Assembly: GCF_900182735.1 (NCBI RefSeq)
Contig: NZ_FXTU01000002.1
Span: 372,001-436,000 of the forward strand
Origin: Laceyella tengchongensis
Lineage (GTDB): Bacteria; Bacillota; Bacilli; Thermoactinomycetales; Thermoactinomycetaceae
Length of the DNA stretch: 64,000 nt
Reading direction: 5' to 3'
Shown: positions 53,371-62,569 of the stretch, piece after piece
Numbering within the stretch: position 1 is the first letter of the stretch
Layout: every line of letters begins with the position of its first letter
Notes under the pieces: model-generated
Databases searched by the model: none
What the model was told of the DNA's origin: nothing
The model's input: only the letters and a program-made list of their open reading frames with translations
Made by a program: the position numbers and the translations under genes

Positions 53371-55839
53371 TTAATTCGCTACGATATTCACAAGTTTACC
53401 TGGTACCACAATGACTTTACGCACTGTTTTCCCCTCGATCAACGCTTGGATGCGCTCGGTTTCCAACGCCTGCTTTTCTACTTCCTCACGGCTGGCATCG
53501 GTTGCGACGACTAATTTGTCCCGCACCTTGCCATTGATCTGCACGGCGATTTCCACCTCGTCCAGCACCAACGCCTGTTCATCGTAGGTGGGCCAGTCAA
53601 CGCGGTGCACGCTGCCCTCTTTCCCCATCGACTGCCACAGCTCTTCCGTCACGTGCGGCACGAACGGAGCTAGCAAGACCACCAGCGTTTCCAGCGCTTC
53701 CTTTAACACTGCGCGGTCAGCATGCTCGGGATATGCATACAGCCCATTGACCAATTCCATAATCGCACTGATCGCGGTGTTGAAATGGCTACGCTCCCCG
53801 ATCTCACTAGTCACTTTTTTGATGGTTTGATGCATCAGGCGGCGCAATTCTTTCGCCTCGCCGCTTTGTGGTTCGCCCTGCACAGGGATATCTTGTGCAA
53901 ACAGCGCTTCATGCTGGGCGATCAGCCGCCACACGCGGTTGATAAACCGATAGCTGCCTTCCACACCGGAATCGCTCCATTCCAAATCGCGGTCAGGCGG
54001 AGCCGCGAACAGGATGAAGAGCCGAGCCGTGTCCGCACCGTATTTCTCGATGATTTCCAGCGGGCTCACCACGTTGCCTTTGGATTTCGACATTTTAAAT
54101 CCGTCTTTCAACACCATGCCTTGCGTCAACAAGCTATTGAACGGTTCGTCCACAGGCACCAAGCCCGCATCGTAGAGAACCTTGGTGAAGAAGCGGGAGT
54201 AGAGCAAGTGCAACACCGCATGTTCGATCCCACCGATATATTCATCTACCGGCAACCATTTGGCCGCGCTTTCCGGCGTAAATGGCTCATCTTCATTTTG
54301 CGCGTCCGTGTAACGCATGAAATACCAGGAAGAGTCAATAAACGTGTCCATCGTATCTGTTTCACGGCGCGCTTTGTTGCCGCAACGCGGGCACGTCGTC
54401 TGCACAAAAGTGTCCGAAGTGGTCAGCGGGTTGCGCTTTCCATCAAACACCACATCTTCCGGCAACATGACCGGCAATTGCTCCTTGGGCACTGGCACCG
54501 CTCCGCACGAGTCACAGTAAATCATCGGAATGGGCGTGCCCCAATACCGTTGACGGGAGATGAGCCAATCACGCAAGCGGTATGTCGTCGTCCAACCGCC
54601 TTGCTTCCGCTCTTCCAGCAACTTGGCAATCTCCTTCACCGCTTGGCGGTTAGGCATCCCGTCAAAGTCCCCTGAACGAGTCAGCACCCCGTCTTCGGTA
54701 TACGCTTCCGTGAGCGGCTCTGGCAACGGTTCCCCTGCCGCCGGTTGAATCACGGCTTTGATGGGCAGTCCGTATTTGGACGCAAATTGGAAATCCCGCT
54801 CATCATGCGCAGGCACTCCCATCACGGCGCCCGTACCGTAATCCATCAGGACATAATTGGCCACCCAGATGGGTACTTTTTCTCCCGTAAGCGGATGCTT
54901 GGCGTAAGCCCCAGTGAACAAGCCCACTTTTTCTGCCTCGGTGGATGTGCGCTCGATCTCAGATTGTTTTTTCATCTGTTCGATGAAAGCGAGCACATCT
55001 GCTTCCGTTTCTTTACCTTTCACCAAACGAGGCACCAAGGGATGTTCAGGCGCCACCACCATGTAGGTCACCCCAAACAGGGTGTCAGGCCGGGTGGTGA
55101 AGACGGTCACCGGCTCATCGTCACATTCGGGCACCGTAAATGTGACATGCGCCCCTTCGCTCTTGCCGATCCAATTGCGTTGCATCGCTCGCACCTTGTC
55201 AGGCCAGTCCGGCAGCCGGTCCAACCCTTCCAGCAGGCGTTCCGCATAGTCGGTGATGCGCAAGAACCACTGTTCCAACTCTTTTTTGGTCACTTCTGAA
55301 TCACAACGCCAGCACTTGCCGTCTTCCACCTGTTCATTGGCCAGTACCGTGTTGCAATCGGGGCACCAATTGACGAAGGCCTTCTTGCGGTAAGCCAATC
55401 CCCGCTCATAGAACAGCAAAAACAGCCATTGGGTAAACTTATAATACTCAGGCAGACAAGTGCCCAAATAACGGTCCCAGTCATAGGAAGCACCGATCAG
55501 CGCTTGCTCTTTGCGAATGCGCTCCATGTTGGACAAGGTCCACTCTCTGGGATTGATGCCGCGATTGATCGCCGCGTTTTCCGCAGGCAAGCCGAACGCG
55601 TCCGCCCCCATCGGATGCAAGACGCGGTAGCCGTTCATGCGCCGAAACCGAGCCACCACGTCACCGATGGAATAAACCCGCATATGCCCCATATGCAACC
55701 CTTCGCCGGAAGGATAAGGAAATTGCTCCAGTGCGTAATACTTGGGTTTGCTCTCATCTTCATCCGTATGATGCAGGCGCGCTTCCTGCCACGCCTGTTG
55801 CCATTTGCGCTCAATTTCTTTTGGCGTATACTCTCTCAT
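53371..55839 (-). CDS. leuS: Leucyl-tRNA synthetase
   Basis: 822 aa. The HIGH motif lies in FPYPSGEGLHMGHMRVY and KMSKS in KDGFKMSKSKGNVVSP. The CP1 editing domain contains a threonine-rich FTTRPDTLFGVTYMV. Two CxxC zinc-like pairs are present (CPDCN and CPRCG). AGGAG precedes the ATG. Regulated by a T-box with a CTC specifier. Confidence 0.98.
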   Translation of the reverse strand: MREYTPKEIERKWQQAWQEARLHHTDEDESKPKYYALEQFPYPSGEGLHMGHMRVYSIGDVVARFRRMNGYRVLHPMGADAFGLPAENAAINRGINPREWTLSNMERIRKEQALIGASYDWDRYLGTCLPEYYKFTQWLFLLFYERGLAYRKKAFVNWCPDCNTVLANEQVEDGKCWRCDSEVTKKELEQWFLRITDYAERLLEGLDRLPDWPDKVRAMQRNWIGKSEGAHVTFTVPECDDEPVTVFTTRPDTLFGVTYMVVAPEHPLVPRLVKGKETEADVLAFIEQMKKQSEIERTSTEAEKVGLFTGAYAKHPLTGEKVPIWVANYVLMDYGTGAVMGVPAHDERDFQFASKYGLPIKAVIQPAAGEPLPEPLTEAYTEDGVLTRSGDFDGMPNRQAVKEIAKLLEERKQGGWTTTYRLRDWLISRQRYWGTPIPMIYCDSCGAVPVPKEQLPVMLPEDVVFDGKRNPLTTSDTFVQTTCPRCGNKARRETDTMDTFIDSSWYFMRYTDAQNEDEPFTPESAAKWLPVDEYIGGIEHAVLHLLYSRFFTKVLYDAGLVPVDEPFNSLLTQGMVLKDGFKMSKSKGNVVSPLEIIEKYGADTARLFILFAAPPDRDLEWSDSGVEGSYRFINRVWRLIAQHEALFAQDIPVQGEPQSGEAKELRRLMHQTIKKVTSEIGERSHFNTAISAIMELVNGLYAYPEHADRAVLKEALETLVVLLAPFVPHVTEELWQSMGKEGSVHRVDWPTYDEQALVLDEVEIAVQINGKVRDKLVVATDASREEVEKQALETERIQALIEGKTVRKVIVVPGKLVNIVAN

Positions 55840-55868
55840 GACCTGTACGCTCCTGTCCTAAAAAATTA

Positions 55869-56125
55869 AAAACCTCCCGCCCCTAGTCTCAGCTAGGGAC
55901 GAGAGGTTGGATAACCAATTCCCGCGGTACCACCCTAATTAGCACCAAATCAAGTACTCACTCAAATCCGGTAACGGGGATGAATCGCTGAAGGGTACTA
56001 AATGTCCGTTCCCCTCCAGGGCGATAAGGCGAGTTCGTCCACCGCCTCAGATTGACTTGCACCAACCGTCAACTCTCTGTGCTGAGCCAAGCGGAGTACT
56101 ACTCCTTATCATAGCTGTGAAATCA
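55869..56125 (-). promoter_or_regulatory. T-box riboswitch of leuS (Leu specifier)
   Basis: AGGGTGGTACCGCGG is present on the minus strand, followed by a GC-rich terminator (CTCGTCCC ... GGGGCGGGAGG) with a T run. The specifier loop reads GAA CTC GCC; the CTC is at 56031-56033 and decodes leucine. Confidence 0.95.
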
Positions 56126-56138
56126 TATGTTTTTCATC

Positions 56139-56168
56139 ATTATATGCAAAGGGGAAAATCAGTGTCAA
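56139..56168 (-). promoter_or_regulatory. Sigma-A promoter of leuS
   Basis: TTGACA (56163-56168) and TATAAT (56139-56144), both perfect, 18-bp spacer, minus strand, directly downstream of rsfS. Confidence 0.88.
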
Positions 56169-56172
56169 CGCT

Positions 56173-56514
56173 TTATTGCACTTTCACTTGCTGAGCGTCG
56201 CCCCACAGTCGTTCCAAACCGTAAAATTCACGCTCATCTTTGTGGAAAACATGCACAACCACATCCCCGAGGTCAATAAGAACCCAGCGAGCATCCTGAT
56301 ATCCTTCGATTCCTTTGAGTGGTAGGTTGAGTTCGACGATTTTCTCTTTGATGCCGGTCACAATCGCTTGCACCTGCGTTTGGGAATTCCCGTGGCAGAT
56401 GACAAAATAATCGGCAAATCCCGATATCCCGCGAATGTCGAGAACCGTCACATCTTGAGCTTTTTTCTCCTCGGCAGCGGTGGCCGCCAATTGTGCGATT
56501 TCCACTACGTTCAA
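56173..56514 (-). CDS. rsfS: Ribosome silencing factor RsfS
   Basis: 113 aa. VLDIRGISGFADYFVICHG and GYQDARWVLIDLGDVVVHVF are the family hallmarks. RsfS binds L14 and blocks subunit joining. It starts with a TTG (GGGAGG upstream) overlapping the yqeK stop as TTGA. Genes yqeM and comER, next in B. subtilis, are missing; leuS follows instead. Confidence 0.96.
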   Translation of the reverse strand: MNVVEIAQLAATAAEEKKAQDVTVLDIRGISGFADYFVICHGNSQTQVQAIVTGIKEKIVELNLPLKGIEGYQDARWVLIDLGDVVVHVFHKDEREFYGLERLWGDAQQVKVQ

Positions 56515-57107
56515 AAAAATTCCTCCCTTGATTCCGTTTGCGTTTGCGCCACTTGGTCCAACATCCAGTTGCGGGCCAACAGTGTCGGTGGGTACACTTT
56601 TTGCTTTTTTTGAATCAAGAATTGGATCGTGTTTTCCAGCGCTTTTAGCAACGCTTGATCCAAGTTCGTTTCCGCCAGCAACCGCACTTCGTCCAATCCC
56701 GGAAATTGGCGCGCCGGTTCAATATAGTCGGCTAGCCAAATCACTTTTTCGAGCTGGGACATGCCCTCGCGCCCCGACGTGTGGTACTGGATTGCATGAA
56801 GCACATCGGGATCGGTTATGCCAAATTGATCGCGGGCCACGATGGCAGCGACCGGACCATGCCACAATTCTTTGTTGTATTGGAGCAGGTCCTTCGGCAA
56901 ATCCGATTGCCGAATCCGTGCGGCCAGCTCGGTGTCGGGCCAGAACTTACAATAATCATGCAGAATGCTTGCGACGGTCACGGGATGGGGGTCCATGCCC
57001 AGCCGGTCTGCCAGCTGCAAAGCGGTATCTTTCACCCTGAGGGTGTGTTCCCACCGCGAGAGCGGCATCTGTTCTTTTGTAGCTTGCAATAAAATCTCAA
57101 GATCCAT
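56511..57107 (-). CDS. yqeK: HD-domain phosphohydrolase YqeK
   Basis: 198 aa. SRWEHTLRVKDTALQLADRL carries the first HD-domain histidine, SILHDYCKFWPD the HD pair. HGPVAAIV and IQYHTSGREGMSQLEKVIWL complete the metal site. Family members hydrolyse Ap4A symmetrically. The start at 57107 (ATG) has GAAGGAG at ~10 bp; an ATG at 57116 is closer to that site. Overlaps nadD. Confidence 0.95.
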   Translation of the reverse strand: MDLEILLQATKEQMPLSRWEHTLRVKDTALQLADRLGMDPHPVTVASILHDYCKFWPDTELAARIRQSDLPKDLLQYNKELWHGPVAAIVARDQFGITDPDVLHAIQYHTSGREGMSQLEKVIWLADYIEPARQFPGLDEVRLLAETNLDQALLKALENTIQFLIQKKQKVYPPTLLARNWMLDQVAQTQTESREEFF

Positions 57108-57681
57108 ACAACCCATGCTCCTTCATATACTGGTAAACGGCATCCGGAACAAGGTAACGCGCTGATTTCCCTTGACTGAGACGCTGGCGGATCATGGTGG
57201 AGGAAATGTTCGTCAGCGTCGGGTCCGGTATCCAATGAAGCCGATTTTTCACGTAAACCGGCAAGCTTTCCACCTCCACGCCCGGCCTTCCCAAACCGAT
57301 GACTTGGACAGATTGCAGGATTTCCTTTATTTTATACCAATTGGGCAAATCTTTCACCATGTCCGCCCCGACCAAGAGGTAAAACTGGGCATCTGGATGC
57401 GCTTCCGACAACATCCGCACAGTGTCATGCGTATAGGAAGGGCCTTCCCGCTCCAGTTCCATCGTGGATAGTTGAAAGCAAGGATGGTGTTGGATCGCCA
57501 AACGAACCATGTTGACCCTGTGGATACTGGCCGAGATCCGTTTGTCCAATTTGTGCGGCGGTTCCGCCGCGGGGATAAACCAAACCTGATCCAATGCGGC
57601 AACCTCGCGTGCCTGTTCCGCCAAGATGAGATGACCCAGATGAATTGGGTCGAAGGTTCCGCCAAATATCCCTACTCTCAT
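57097..57681 (-). CDS. nadD: Nicotinate-nucleotide adenylyltransferase
   Basis: 194 aa. The nucleotidyltransferase signature GIFGGTFDPIHLGHLILAEQ and the C-terminal SSTMIRQRLSQG motif identify NadD, which makes deamido-NAD. The ATG follows a short AAGAGTG site 6 bp after aroE. Confidence 0.97.
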   Translation of the reverse strand: MRVGIFGGTFDPIHLGHLILAEQAREVAALDQVWFIPAAEPPHKLDKRISASIHRVNMVRLAIQHHPCFQLSTMELEREGPSYTHDTVRMLSEAHPDAQFYLLVGADMVKDLPNWYKIKEILQSVQVIGLGRPGVEVESLPVYVKNRLHWIPDPTLTNISSTMIRQRLSQGKSARYLVPDAVYQYMKEHGLYGS

Positions 57682-57687
57682 GATGAT

Positions 57688-58557
57688 TCACTCTTTCTGT
57701 TCCCTTTTTCCCGCCAAAGAGGCTTCCAACACCTTGCGCATGACTTCGACTGGTGCCTTTTTCCCGAGCCACAACTCCAGCGCCAAGGCCGCTTGATGCA
57801 GGAGCATGCCTTCACCGGTGTGGATGGTTGCGCCTTTGGCCTTGGCCGCTCGCAACAGGGCCGTCATGCGCGGATGGTAGACAAGATCGCTCACCAAATG
57901 ATGGGCATTGAGCCATTCACCCGGAATCGGCATCTCCTCCATCCGCGGCACCATCCCCACCGACGTGGTGTTGACGATCAACGTGGCAGCTTCAATCTCC
58001 TGCCGGCAATCATTTACGGCTACGGCTTTTGTCTGGGTATAGCGGGACAAGTGTTGCGCCAGCTCCTCCGCCTTAGCCACCGTCCGATTGGCGACGGTGA
58101 TCGAGGAAACGCCAGCCGCCGCCAGTGCATAACCGACAGCCCGCGCCGCTCCGCCCGCTCCCAAGAGAACCACCCGTTGCTCCGCCGGTTCAAACGAAAC
58201 CTGTTCCTGCAAGGAGCGAAGATAGCCAGCTCCGTCGGTGTTATAACCAATCCACTTGCCTTCCCGCTTCACCACGGTATTGACAGCACCGATCTCCCGC
58301 GCTGTTTCATCCAATCCGTCCAAATGTTCCATGATCGCCACTTTGTGCGGGATGGTAACATTCCATCCCTTCACATCTAGCGCCCGTAATCCCCTCACTG
58401 CCTCCTCCAGCGCGGATGGGGAAACCCGGAACGCCAAGTATGCGTAAGGAGCCTTCAGTTCGGCCAATGCCGCATTCATCATAACCGGCGATTTGGAATG
58501 ACTCACCGGATCACCGAGTAAACCGAGCAACCCTGTATGGCTGTCAATGAACCCCAT
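57688..58557 (-). CDS. aroE: Shikimate dehydrogenase
   Basis: 289 aa. GDPVSHSKSPVMMNAAL, GWNVTIPHK (catalytic lysine), GAVNTVVKREGKWIGYNTDG and the NADP fold VLLGAGGAARAVGYALAAAG are all present. It reduces 3-dehydroshikimate with NADPH in aromatic amino-acid synthesis. GGGGGAAGAGG precedes the ATG. Confidence 0.97.
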   Translation of the reverse strand: MGFIDSHTGLLGLLGDPVSHSKSPVMMNAALAELKAPYAYLAFRVSPSALEEAVRGLRALDVKGWNVTIPHKVAIMEHLDGLDETAREIGAVNTVVKREGKWIGYNTDGAGYLRSLQEQVSFEPAEQRVVLLGAGGAARAVGYALAAAGVSSITVANRTVAKAEELAQHLSRYTQTKAVAVNDCRQEIEAATLIVNTTSVGMVPRMEEMPIPGEWLNAHHLVSDLVYHPRMTALLRAAKAKGATIHTGEGMLLHQAALALELWLGKKAPVEVMRKVLEASLAGKREQKE

Positions 58558-58610
58558 TCCTCTTCCCCCTTGAGAGATGCGATCTCTTCATGCTTGCCCG
58601 ACAGCCCGCG

Positions 58611-59720
58611 TCAGATCAATGCCGGACGTGTCGTCACCTGTATCCCGTCCGGCGCCCACACTTCCAGCGTAGCTTTTTCCTTGCCGCACGCGACCCAACC
58701 CAATCCGGAAATCACGATATCCTGCTTTTGGCGGCCGTTTAAATGGATCGGATGTTTCTTCCATCTTGGCAACGCCTCCGGATTGCGGGGCGGCGTCAGC
58801 AAGCCACCGCGATGCTTCCGCCAAATGTCATCGGCTTGTGCCAATTTTGTCCGATGAACGTACAGCCGGTTGGATAAATAACAGACAAACGGTTGCTTTG
58901 GCCCGCGCACAAAGTCAAAACGGGCAAATCCCCCGAAGAACAGCGTTTGCTCCTCGTTCAGCTGATAAACTTTTGGTTTGAGCGTCGATTGAGGCACGAC
59001 CAACTTCAGCTCTTTGGGCTCGACCCACTCGCTCACGCGGTCTTTGCGGACGATCCCCGGCGTGTCGATTATTTCTTTCCCATCATCCAGCGGAATGCGA
59101 ATGGCGTCCAATGTCGTGCCTGGGTAAGGTGAGGTGGTAATCACATCCTCGCCCTCTTCGGTAACCTCTTTGATCAGGCCATTGATGAACGTAGATTTTC
59201 CTACGTTGGTTGTACCGACTATGTACACATCCCGCCCACGGCGATGATATTCAATCGCTTGGACAGCATCGCGCATTTTCATGCCCTTGGCAGCACTGCA
59301 CATGATAACTTCTACGGGATGAACCCCCATGTCCCGCGCGGACTGGTACACCCATTCCCGCAAACGCCCCCATTTGGTCGAAGGGGGGAACAAGTCGACC
59401 TTGTTAGCAACCAGCAATAACGGGTTATTCCCAATGCGGCGATGCAATCCTGGAATCCAACTCCCGGCGAAGTCAAACAAGTCGACCACCAACACCACCA
59501 AGCTGTCCGTCGATGCAATCGCATCTAACAACCGATAATACGCATCAGGTTCTTGCTCCACCGCTTCAATCTGCCCATAATGCCGGATGCGGAAACACCG
59601 CTGGCACAACACCGACTCCCGATTGAGCGCCTGAGCCGGGGCATAACCAACCTGTTTGGGGTCTTCGCTCTGAATAGCGACCCCGCATCCTTCGCAACGA
59701 AACTCATGCATGTCGTTCAA
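58611..59720 (-). CDS. yqeH: Ribosome biogenesis GTPase YqeH
   Basis: 369 aa. An N-terminal zinc finger (CEGCGVAIQ ... CQRCFRIRHY) is followed by a circularly permuted GTPase domain: LVANKVDLFP (G4) comes before GTTNVGKSTFINGL (G1) and DTPGI (G3). It acts in 30S assembly. The start is a TTG at 59720 with AAGGTGG 8 bp upstream; an ATG at 59711 is an alternative. Confidence 0.96.
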   Translation of the reverse strand: MNDMHEFRCEGCGVAIQSEDPKQVGYAPAQALNRESVLCQRCFRIRHYGQIEAVEQEPDAYYRLLDAIASTDSLVVLVVDLFDFAGSWIPGLHRRIGNNPLLLVANKVDLFPPSTKWGRLREWVYQSARDMGVHPVEVIMCSAAKGMKMRDAVQAIEYHRRGRDVYIVGTTNVGKSTFINGLIKEVTEEGEDVITTSPYPGTTLDAIRIPLDDGKEIIDTPGIVRKDRVSEWVEPKELKLVVPQSTLKPKVYQLNEEQTLFFGGFARFDFVRGPKQPFVCYLSNRLYVHRTKLAQADDIWRKHRGGLLTPPRNPEALPRWKKHPIHLNGRQKQDIVISGLGWVACGKEKATLEVWAPDGIQVTTRPALI

Positions 59721-59740
59721 TCGTCTTTCCACCTTGCTTT

Positions 59741-60277
59741 CTACGTTGATTCACCTTTATTGGAACGCTCCCACTGCACATGGCCTTTCCGCTTCAGCAA
59801 GCTAAACACGAAGCGCTCCACACGGCGATTAATTCTCGTTAAGAACCCATCGATGTTTGAAACCGGCGCAACGAGGATGGTATACAAACCCATGCGGTTG
59901 CCGCCGAACACATCAGTTAACAACTGGTCCCCGATCACCACCGTCTCCTCCCGTTTGGTGCCCATCCGCTCCAGCGCCTTTCGGAAAGCGGACAACAAAG
60001 GCTTTTTCGCCGCATGGATGTACGGAAGCCCCAACGGATCAGCGAAATGGGCTACACGTGTCCGGTTGTTGTTGGACACAATCATCACATGAAAACCCAT
60101 ATCCCGCAACTCATCTAGCCAGGTGACTAACCGCGGGGTGGCGTCAGGTCGCGTCGATTCGACCAACGTGTTGTCCAAGTCGACAATGATTCCCCTGACA
60201 CCTCTCCGTTTTAATTCCTCATAATCAATGACGTATATCGACTGTGCAAACAGATCAGGTACCATGAATTTTAGCAC
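59741..60277 (-). CDS. yqeG: HAD-family phosphatase YqeG
   Basis: 178 aa. IIVDLDNTLVESTRPDATPR is HAD motif I and VIGDQLLTDVFGGNRMGLYT is motif IV. The likely start is GTG at 60277, since the resulting MLKFMVPD matches the N-terminus of the family. It precedes yqeH as in B. subtilis. The substrate is unknown. Confidence 0.93.
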   Translation of the reverse strand: MLKFMVPDLFAQSIYVIDYEELKRRGVRGIIVDLDNTLVESTRPDATPRLVTWLDELRDMGFHVMIVSNNNRTRVAHFADPLGLPYIHAAKKPLLSAFRKALERMGTKREETVVIGDQLLTDVFGGNRMGLYTILVAPVSNIDGFLTRINRRVERFVFSLLKRKGHVQWERSNKGEST

Positions 60278-60354
60278 ATCTCACACCGTCCACCTTGAGA
60301 CTTGTCGGCAATAAATATATCACAGCGCAACCAAGGGTTGCAAAAAACAAAAAG

Positions 60355-60373
60355 ACCGGACATTCGCCGATCT
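60355..60373 (-). terminator. Terminator upstream of yqeG
   Basis: GATCGG / CCGGTC with a 7-nt loop on the minus strand (one G-U pair), then TTTTTG and more T. It would end a transcript coming from the 59-aa gene. Confidence 0.7.
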
Positions 60374-60375
60374 GA

Positions 60376-60441
60376 CTAAGGCGTGTCTGATGAATAGGCC
60401 AGCAGCCCGAAAACCATTTTCTCTTCCGCTTCACTTTGCAT
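60376..60441 (-). CDS. Possible 21-aa peptide gene
   Basis: The ATG at 60441 has an excellent AGGAG site (5-bp spacer), and the TAG at 60376 runs straight into the terminator at 60355. The predicted peptide is MQSEAEEKMVFGLLAYSSD plus TP. No family recognised; B. subtilis has the small checkpoint gene sda near here, but the sequence does not resemble Sda. Low confidence. Confidence 0.3.
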   Translation of the reverse strand: MQSEAEEKMVFGLLAYSSDTP

Positions 60442-60557
60442 CGGCGCTCCTCGAGAAAAGGTTTTTCCGCCGCTTCTTCCCCACCAACTTGATTTGCCAG
60501 ACACATCCTAGAAGCATCCACACGTGCCGACGCGGTGGTGATTCATCAGGCTCACTG

Positions 60558-60737
60558 TTACGAAGGTTGTCCCTTCTCCGCATCCATCCGCTCTTTTTCG
60601 GCGAGAACCGCCAGAAACAAGTCAGCGTCGGACAAGTACTGGAACCAAGCAATCACCTCTTCCGCTTCCGTCTCTATCACATTGTATCCTTTATCTTCAA
60701 GCATTTCTCCAACTCGTTCCAATCGGTATGTTGCCAT
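60558..60737 (-). CDS. 59-aa unknown protein
   Basis: The ATG at 60737 has TTGGAGG upstream. The product is acidic and helical: YRLERVGEMLEDKGYNVIE, then VIAWFQYLSDADLFLAVLAE and a charged end. No membrane segment. Position upstream of yqeG resembles that of sda in B. subtilis, but I see no convincing Sda similarity. Confidence 0.6.
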   Translation of the reverse strand: MATYRLERVGEMLEDKGYNVIETEAEEVIAWFQYLSDADLFLAVLAEKERMDAEKGQPS

Positions 60738-60912
60738 GTATCCATTCCTCCAACTCCATTGTCTCCCTCTTATTTTGCTGGTTATGAATGCAGGATGCAA
60801 GCGGTTCTTCCCGTTCTCATCAAGCCTTCACATAAACTCGAAGCCATCACCTTTTTCCTCGCTTTAGTTGCATGCTGGATCATTGGCAAGACCAATGCCA
60901 TCCTGCCGACTA

Positions 60913-60945
60913 AAAAACCAGCGAACAACATGTTCGCTGGTTTTT
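60913..60945. terminator. Bidirectional terminator
   Basis: AAAAACCAGCGAACA / TGTTCGCTGGTTTTT, a perfect 15-bp stem with a 3-nt loop, downstream of the DedA-like gene on the minus strand. Confidence 0.92.
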
Positions 60946-60972
60946 ACATGCTCCGTTGGCCCCTTTGCCAGT

Positions 60973-61563
60973 TCAGCCTTTTTCACATTGCGTTCTCTGC
61001 TTATTTTTTTTAAAGAGATACCAGACGCCAAACGCCAAGGCGACCACTCCTGCCAAAATGTAACCGAACTTCTGCATGAGATTAAGAAAATGCTGAACCG
61101 TGTCCAAATTCCCCTTTCGCCCGACAAACAGCAAAACGGTGTTCCACGGAAAAACCCCCAGATAACTAAACACGATAAAGCGCCACAGTGAAATGCGGCT
61201 CATACCCGAAATATAAGAAATATAGTTGCCAAACCCGGTTGGGCGAGACAGGGTGATGCTCCATTCCCCGTATTTTTTGAACCACATTTGCGCTTTTTCA
61301 ATCTTTTTCTGGTCAAATTTCTTTTTGGAAAACTTCTCAATCCGGGTGCCAAGATAAAAAGGAATTAAACTGAACGCAACGTATACAAAACTATTGATAG
61401 CGGAGATCAGGACTAGGGTCCATGGGCTAACATCCATCAGGTAACCGTAGATCAGAACGAAAAGAGCTCCTGGAAAGGGCAACGACGACGCTTCAATCGC
61501 CGTGGCCACAAATAGCCCCCACATTCCACATTTATCCAAAAAATCCAAAGCAATTTGTAGCAT
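60973..61563 (-). CDS. DedA/VTT-family membrane protein
   Basis: 196 aa. EASSLPFPGALFVLIYGYL at the N-terminus, RPTGFGNYISYISGMSRIS in the middle and several membrane segments are characteristic of the DedA (SNARE-associated/VTT) family. Some members act as lipid scramblases. The ATG at 61563 is preceded by GGGAGTGG. It ends at a strong terminator. Confidence 0.9.
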   Translation of the reverse strand: MLQIALDFLDKCGMWGLFVATAIEASSLPFPGALFVLIYGYLMDVSPWTLVLISAINSFVYVAFSLIPFYLGTRIEKFSKKKFDQKKIEKAQMWFKKYGEWSITLSRPTGFGNYISYISGMSRISLWRFIVFSYLGVFPWNTVLLFVGRKGNLDTVQHFLNLMQKFGYILAGVVALAFGVWYLFKKNKQRTQCEKG

Positions 61564-61939
61564 AAGTCCACTCCCTGCTGTCTTGTTAGCCTACCTACAA
61601 AACGTTTACACGTGCATTTATATTCATGATTGCACAAGATTTCATTTTTTAGGGATTCTAGAATCAGTATATCACATCAGGCACCTTCCGGTGCATCTCC
61701 CAACAATTGGCGTGCCCCGCACGCTTCTAGAATCATCCCCACATCTTCCGTTCTGTCTATTCTTTCACAATCATGTGTGTTGATACCAACGCGCATGATT
61801 GTTTTTCACCGCACACCCCATTTTCATGATCTCACCATTTTATTTTAGCAGGTCACAAGAGCAGGTGATAGTGAACAACCCATGACACGTTTCGGCAAGC
61901 AACAGCGAACAAGCCAGCCGTTGTCGTTGGCCATGTGGA
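61564..61939. other. Intergenic region between the DedA-like and NADAR genes
   Basis: 376 bp with no convincing gene. GATTCTAGAATC (61651-61662) is a perfect 12-bp palindrome upstream of the DedA-like gene and could be an operator. I see nothing else I can support. Confidence 0.35.
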
Positions 61940-62389
61940 CTACGTCAACTCCTGACGCAGACGCTCACGCACCTCCATCAAAATGACGCCCAATCGATTT
62001 TTTCCCGTACCATCACTGCCGACGCCCCAATACATATCCGTGGTCGTCAACTCCACGATCTTCTCTTCACCCGTCGCCAACAAAACGTCACGAATCTCCG
62101 GATGGCTCTTAAACTTGGCATAAACCGCACGCCGCATCACATCGTCTTTCACCAACTCCCAATCCGGCCGTAAAGGCGCTTTTCGGGAACGCCCCCATTG
62201 CGCAGCCTTCATGGGGGACGGTGCCAATCGGATCTTTTCTGCATAATCTGGTGCCGTCGTCACAAACTTTTGCGCCTGAAAATAGTGCTCGGTTGTTGGC
62301 CATTCCTTCCCATCTAGCACGATCGGATGTGCGGAAAAATTGGAAAAACAGCCATATGGATCGTTCACGCGATAAAATGTGATCACCAC
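61940..62389 (-). CDS. NADAR-family protein (YbiA-like N-glycosidase)
   Basis: 149 aa from a GTG at 62389 (AAGGGGG upstream); the frame is open to 62524 but the extra part lacks similarity. ITFYRVNDPYGCFSNFS, WPTTEHYFQAQKF, and YWGVGSDGTGKNRLG are hallmark NADAR motifs. Relatives remove ribose from riboflavin-pathway intermediates; others act in ADP-ribose metabolism. Confidence 0.9.
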   Translation of the reverse strand: MVITFYRVNDPYGCFSNFSAHPIVLDGKEWPTTEHYFQAQKFVTTAPDYAEKIRLAPSPMKAAQWGRSRKAPLRPDWELVKDDVMRRAVYAKFKSHPEIRDVLLATGEEKIVELTTTDMYWGVGSDGTGKNRLGVILMEVRERLRQELT

Positions 62390-62569
62390 AGCCGCGCCCC
62401 CTTTCAACTTGGTGTTTTGTGATCCCGTGTAAACCAAAAAGAGGCGGCAAACAGGGCATCCTATTCCGAAATGCTCGCCTCCTCTTGGCGCCATTTGCAA
62501 CGCGCTTGTCACATCATCTGACAAATTGGTAGTGCGCCGCTGGCAATTCGTGATATGGTTTACCTATCG

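Noticed and set aside
53722..54675. 317-codon plus-strand frame opposite leuS
   Set aside because: Antisense shadow of leuS, rich in histidine and arginine as expected from the reversed codons.
60255..60521. 88-codon minus-strand frame overlapping the yqeG start
   Set aside because: Weak start site and it reads through the terminator hairpin at 60355-60373; the hydrophobic part comes from AT-rich noncoding DNA.
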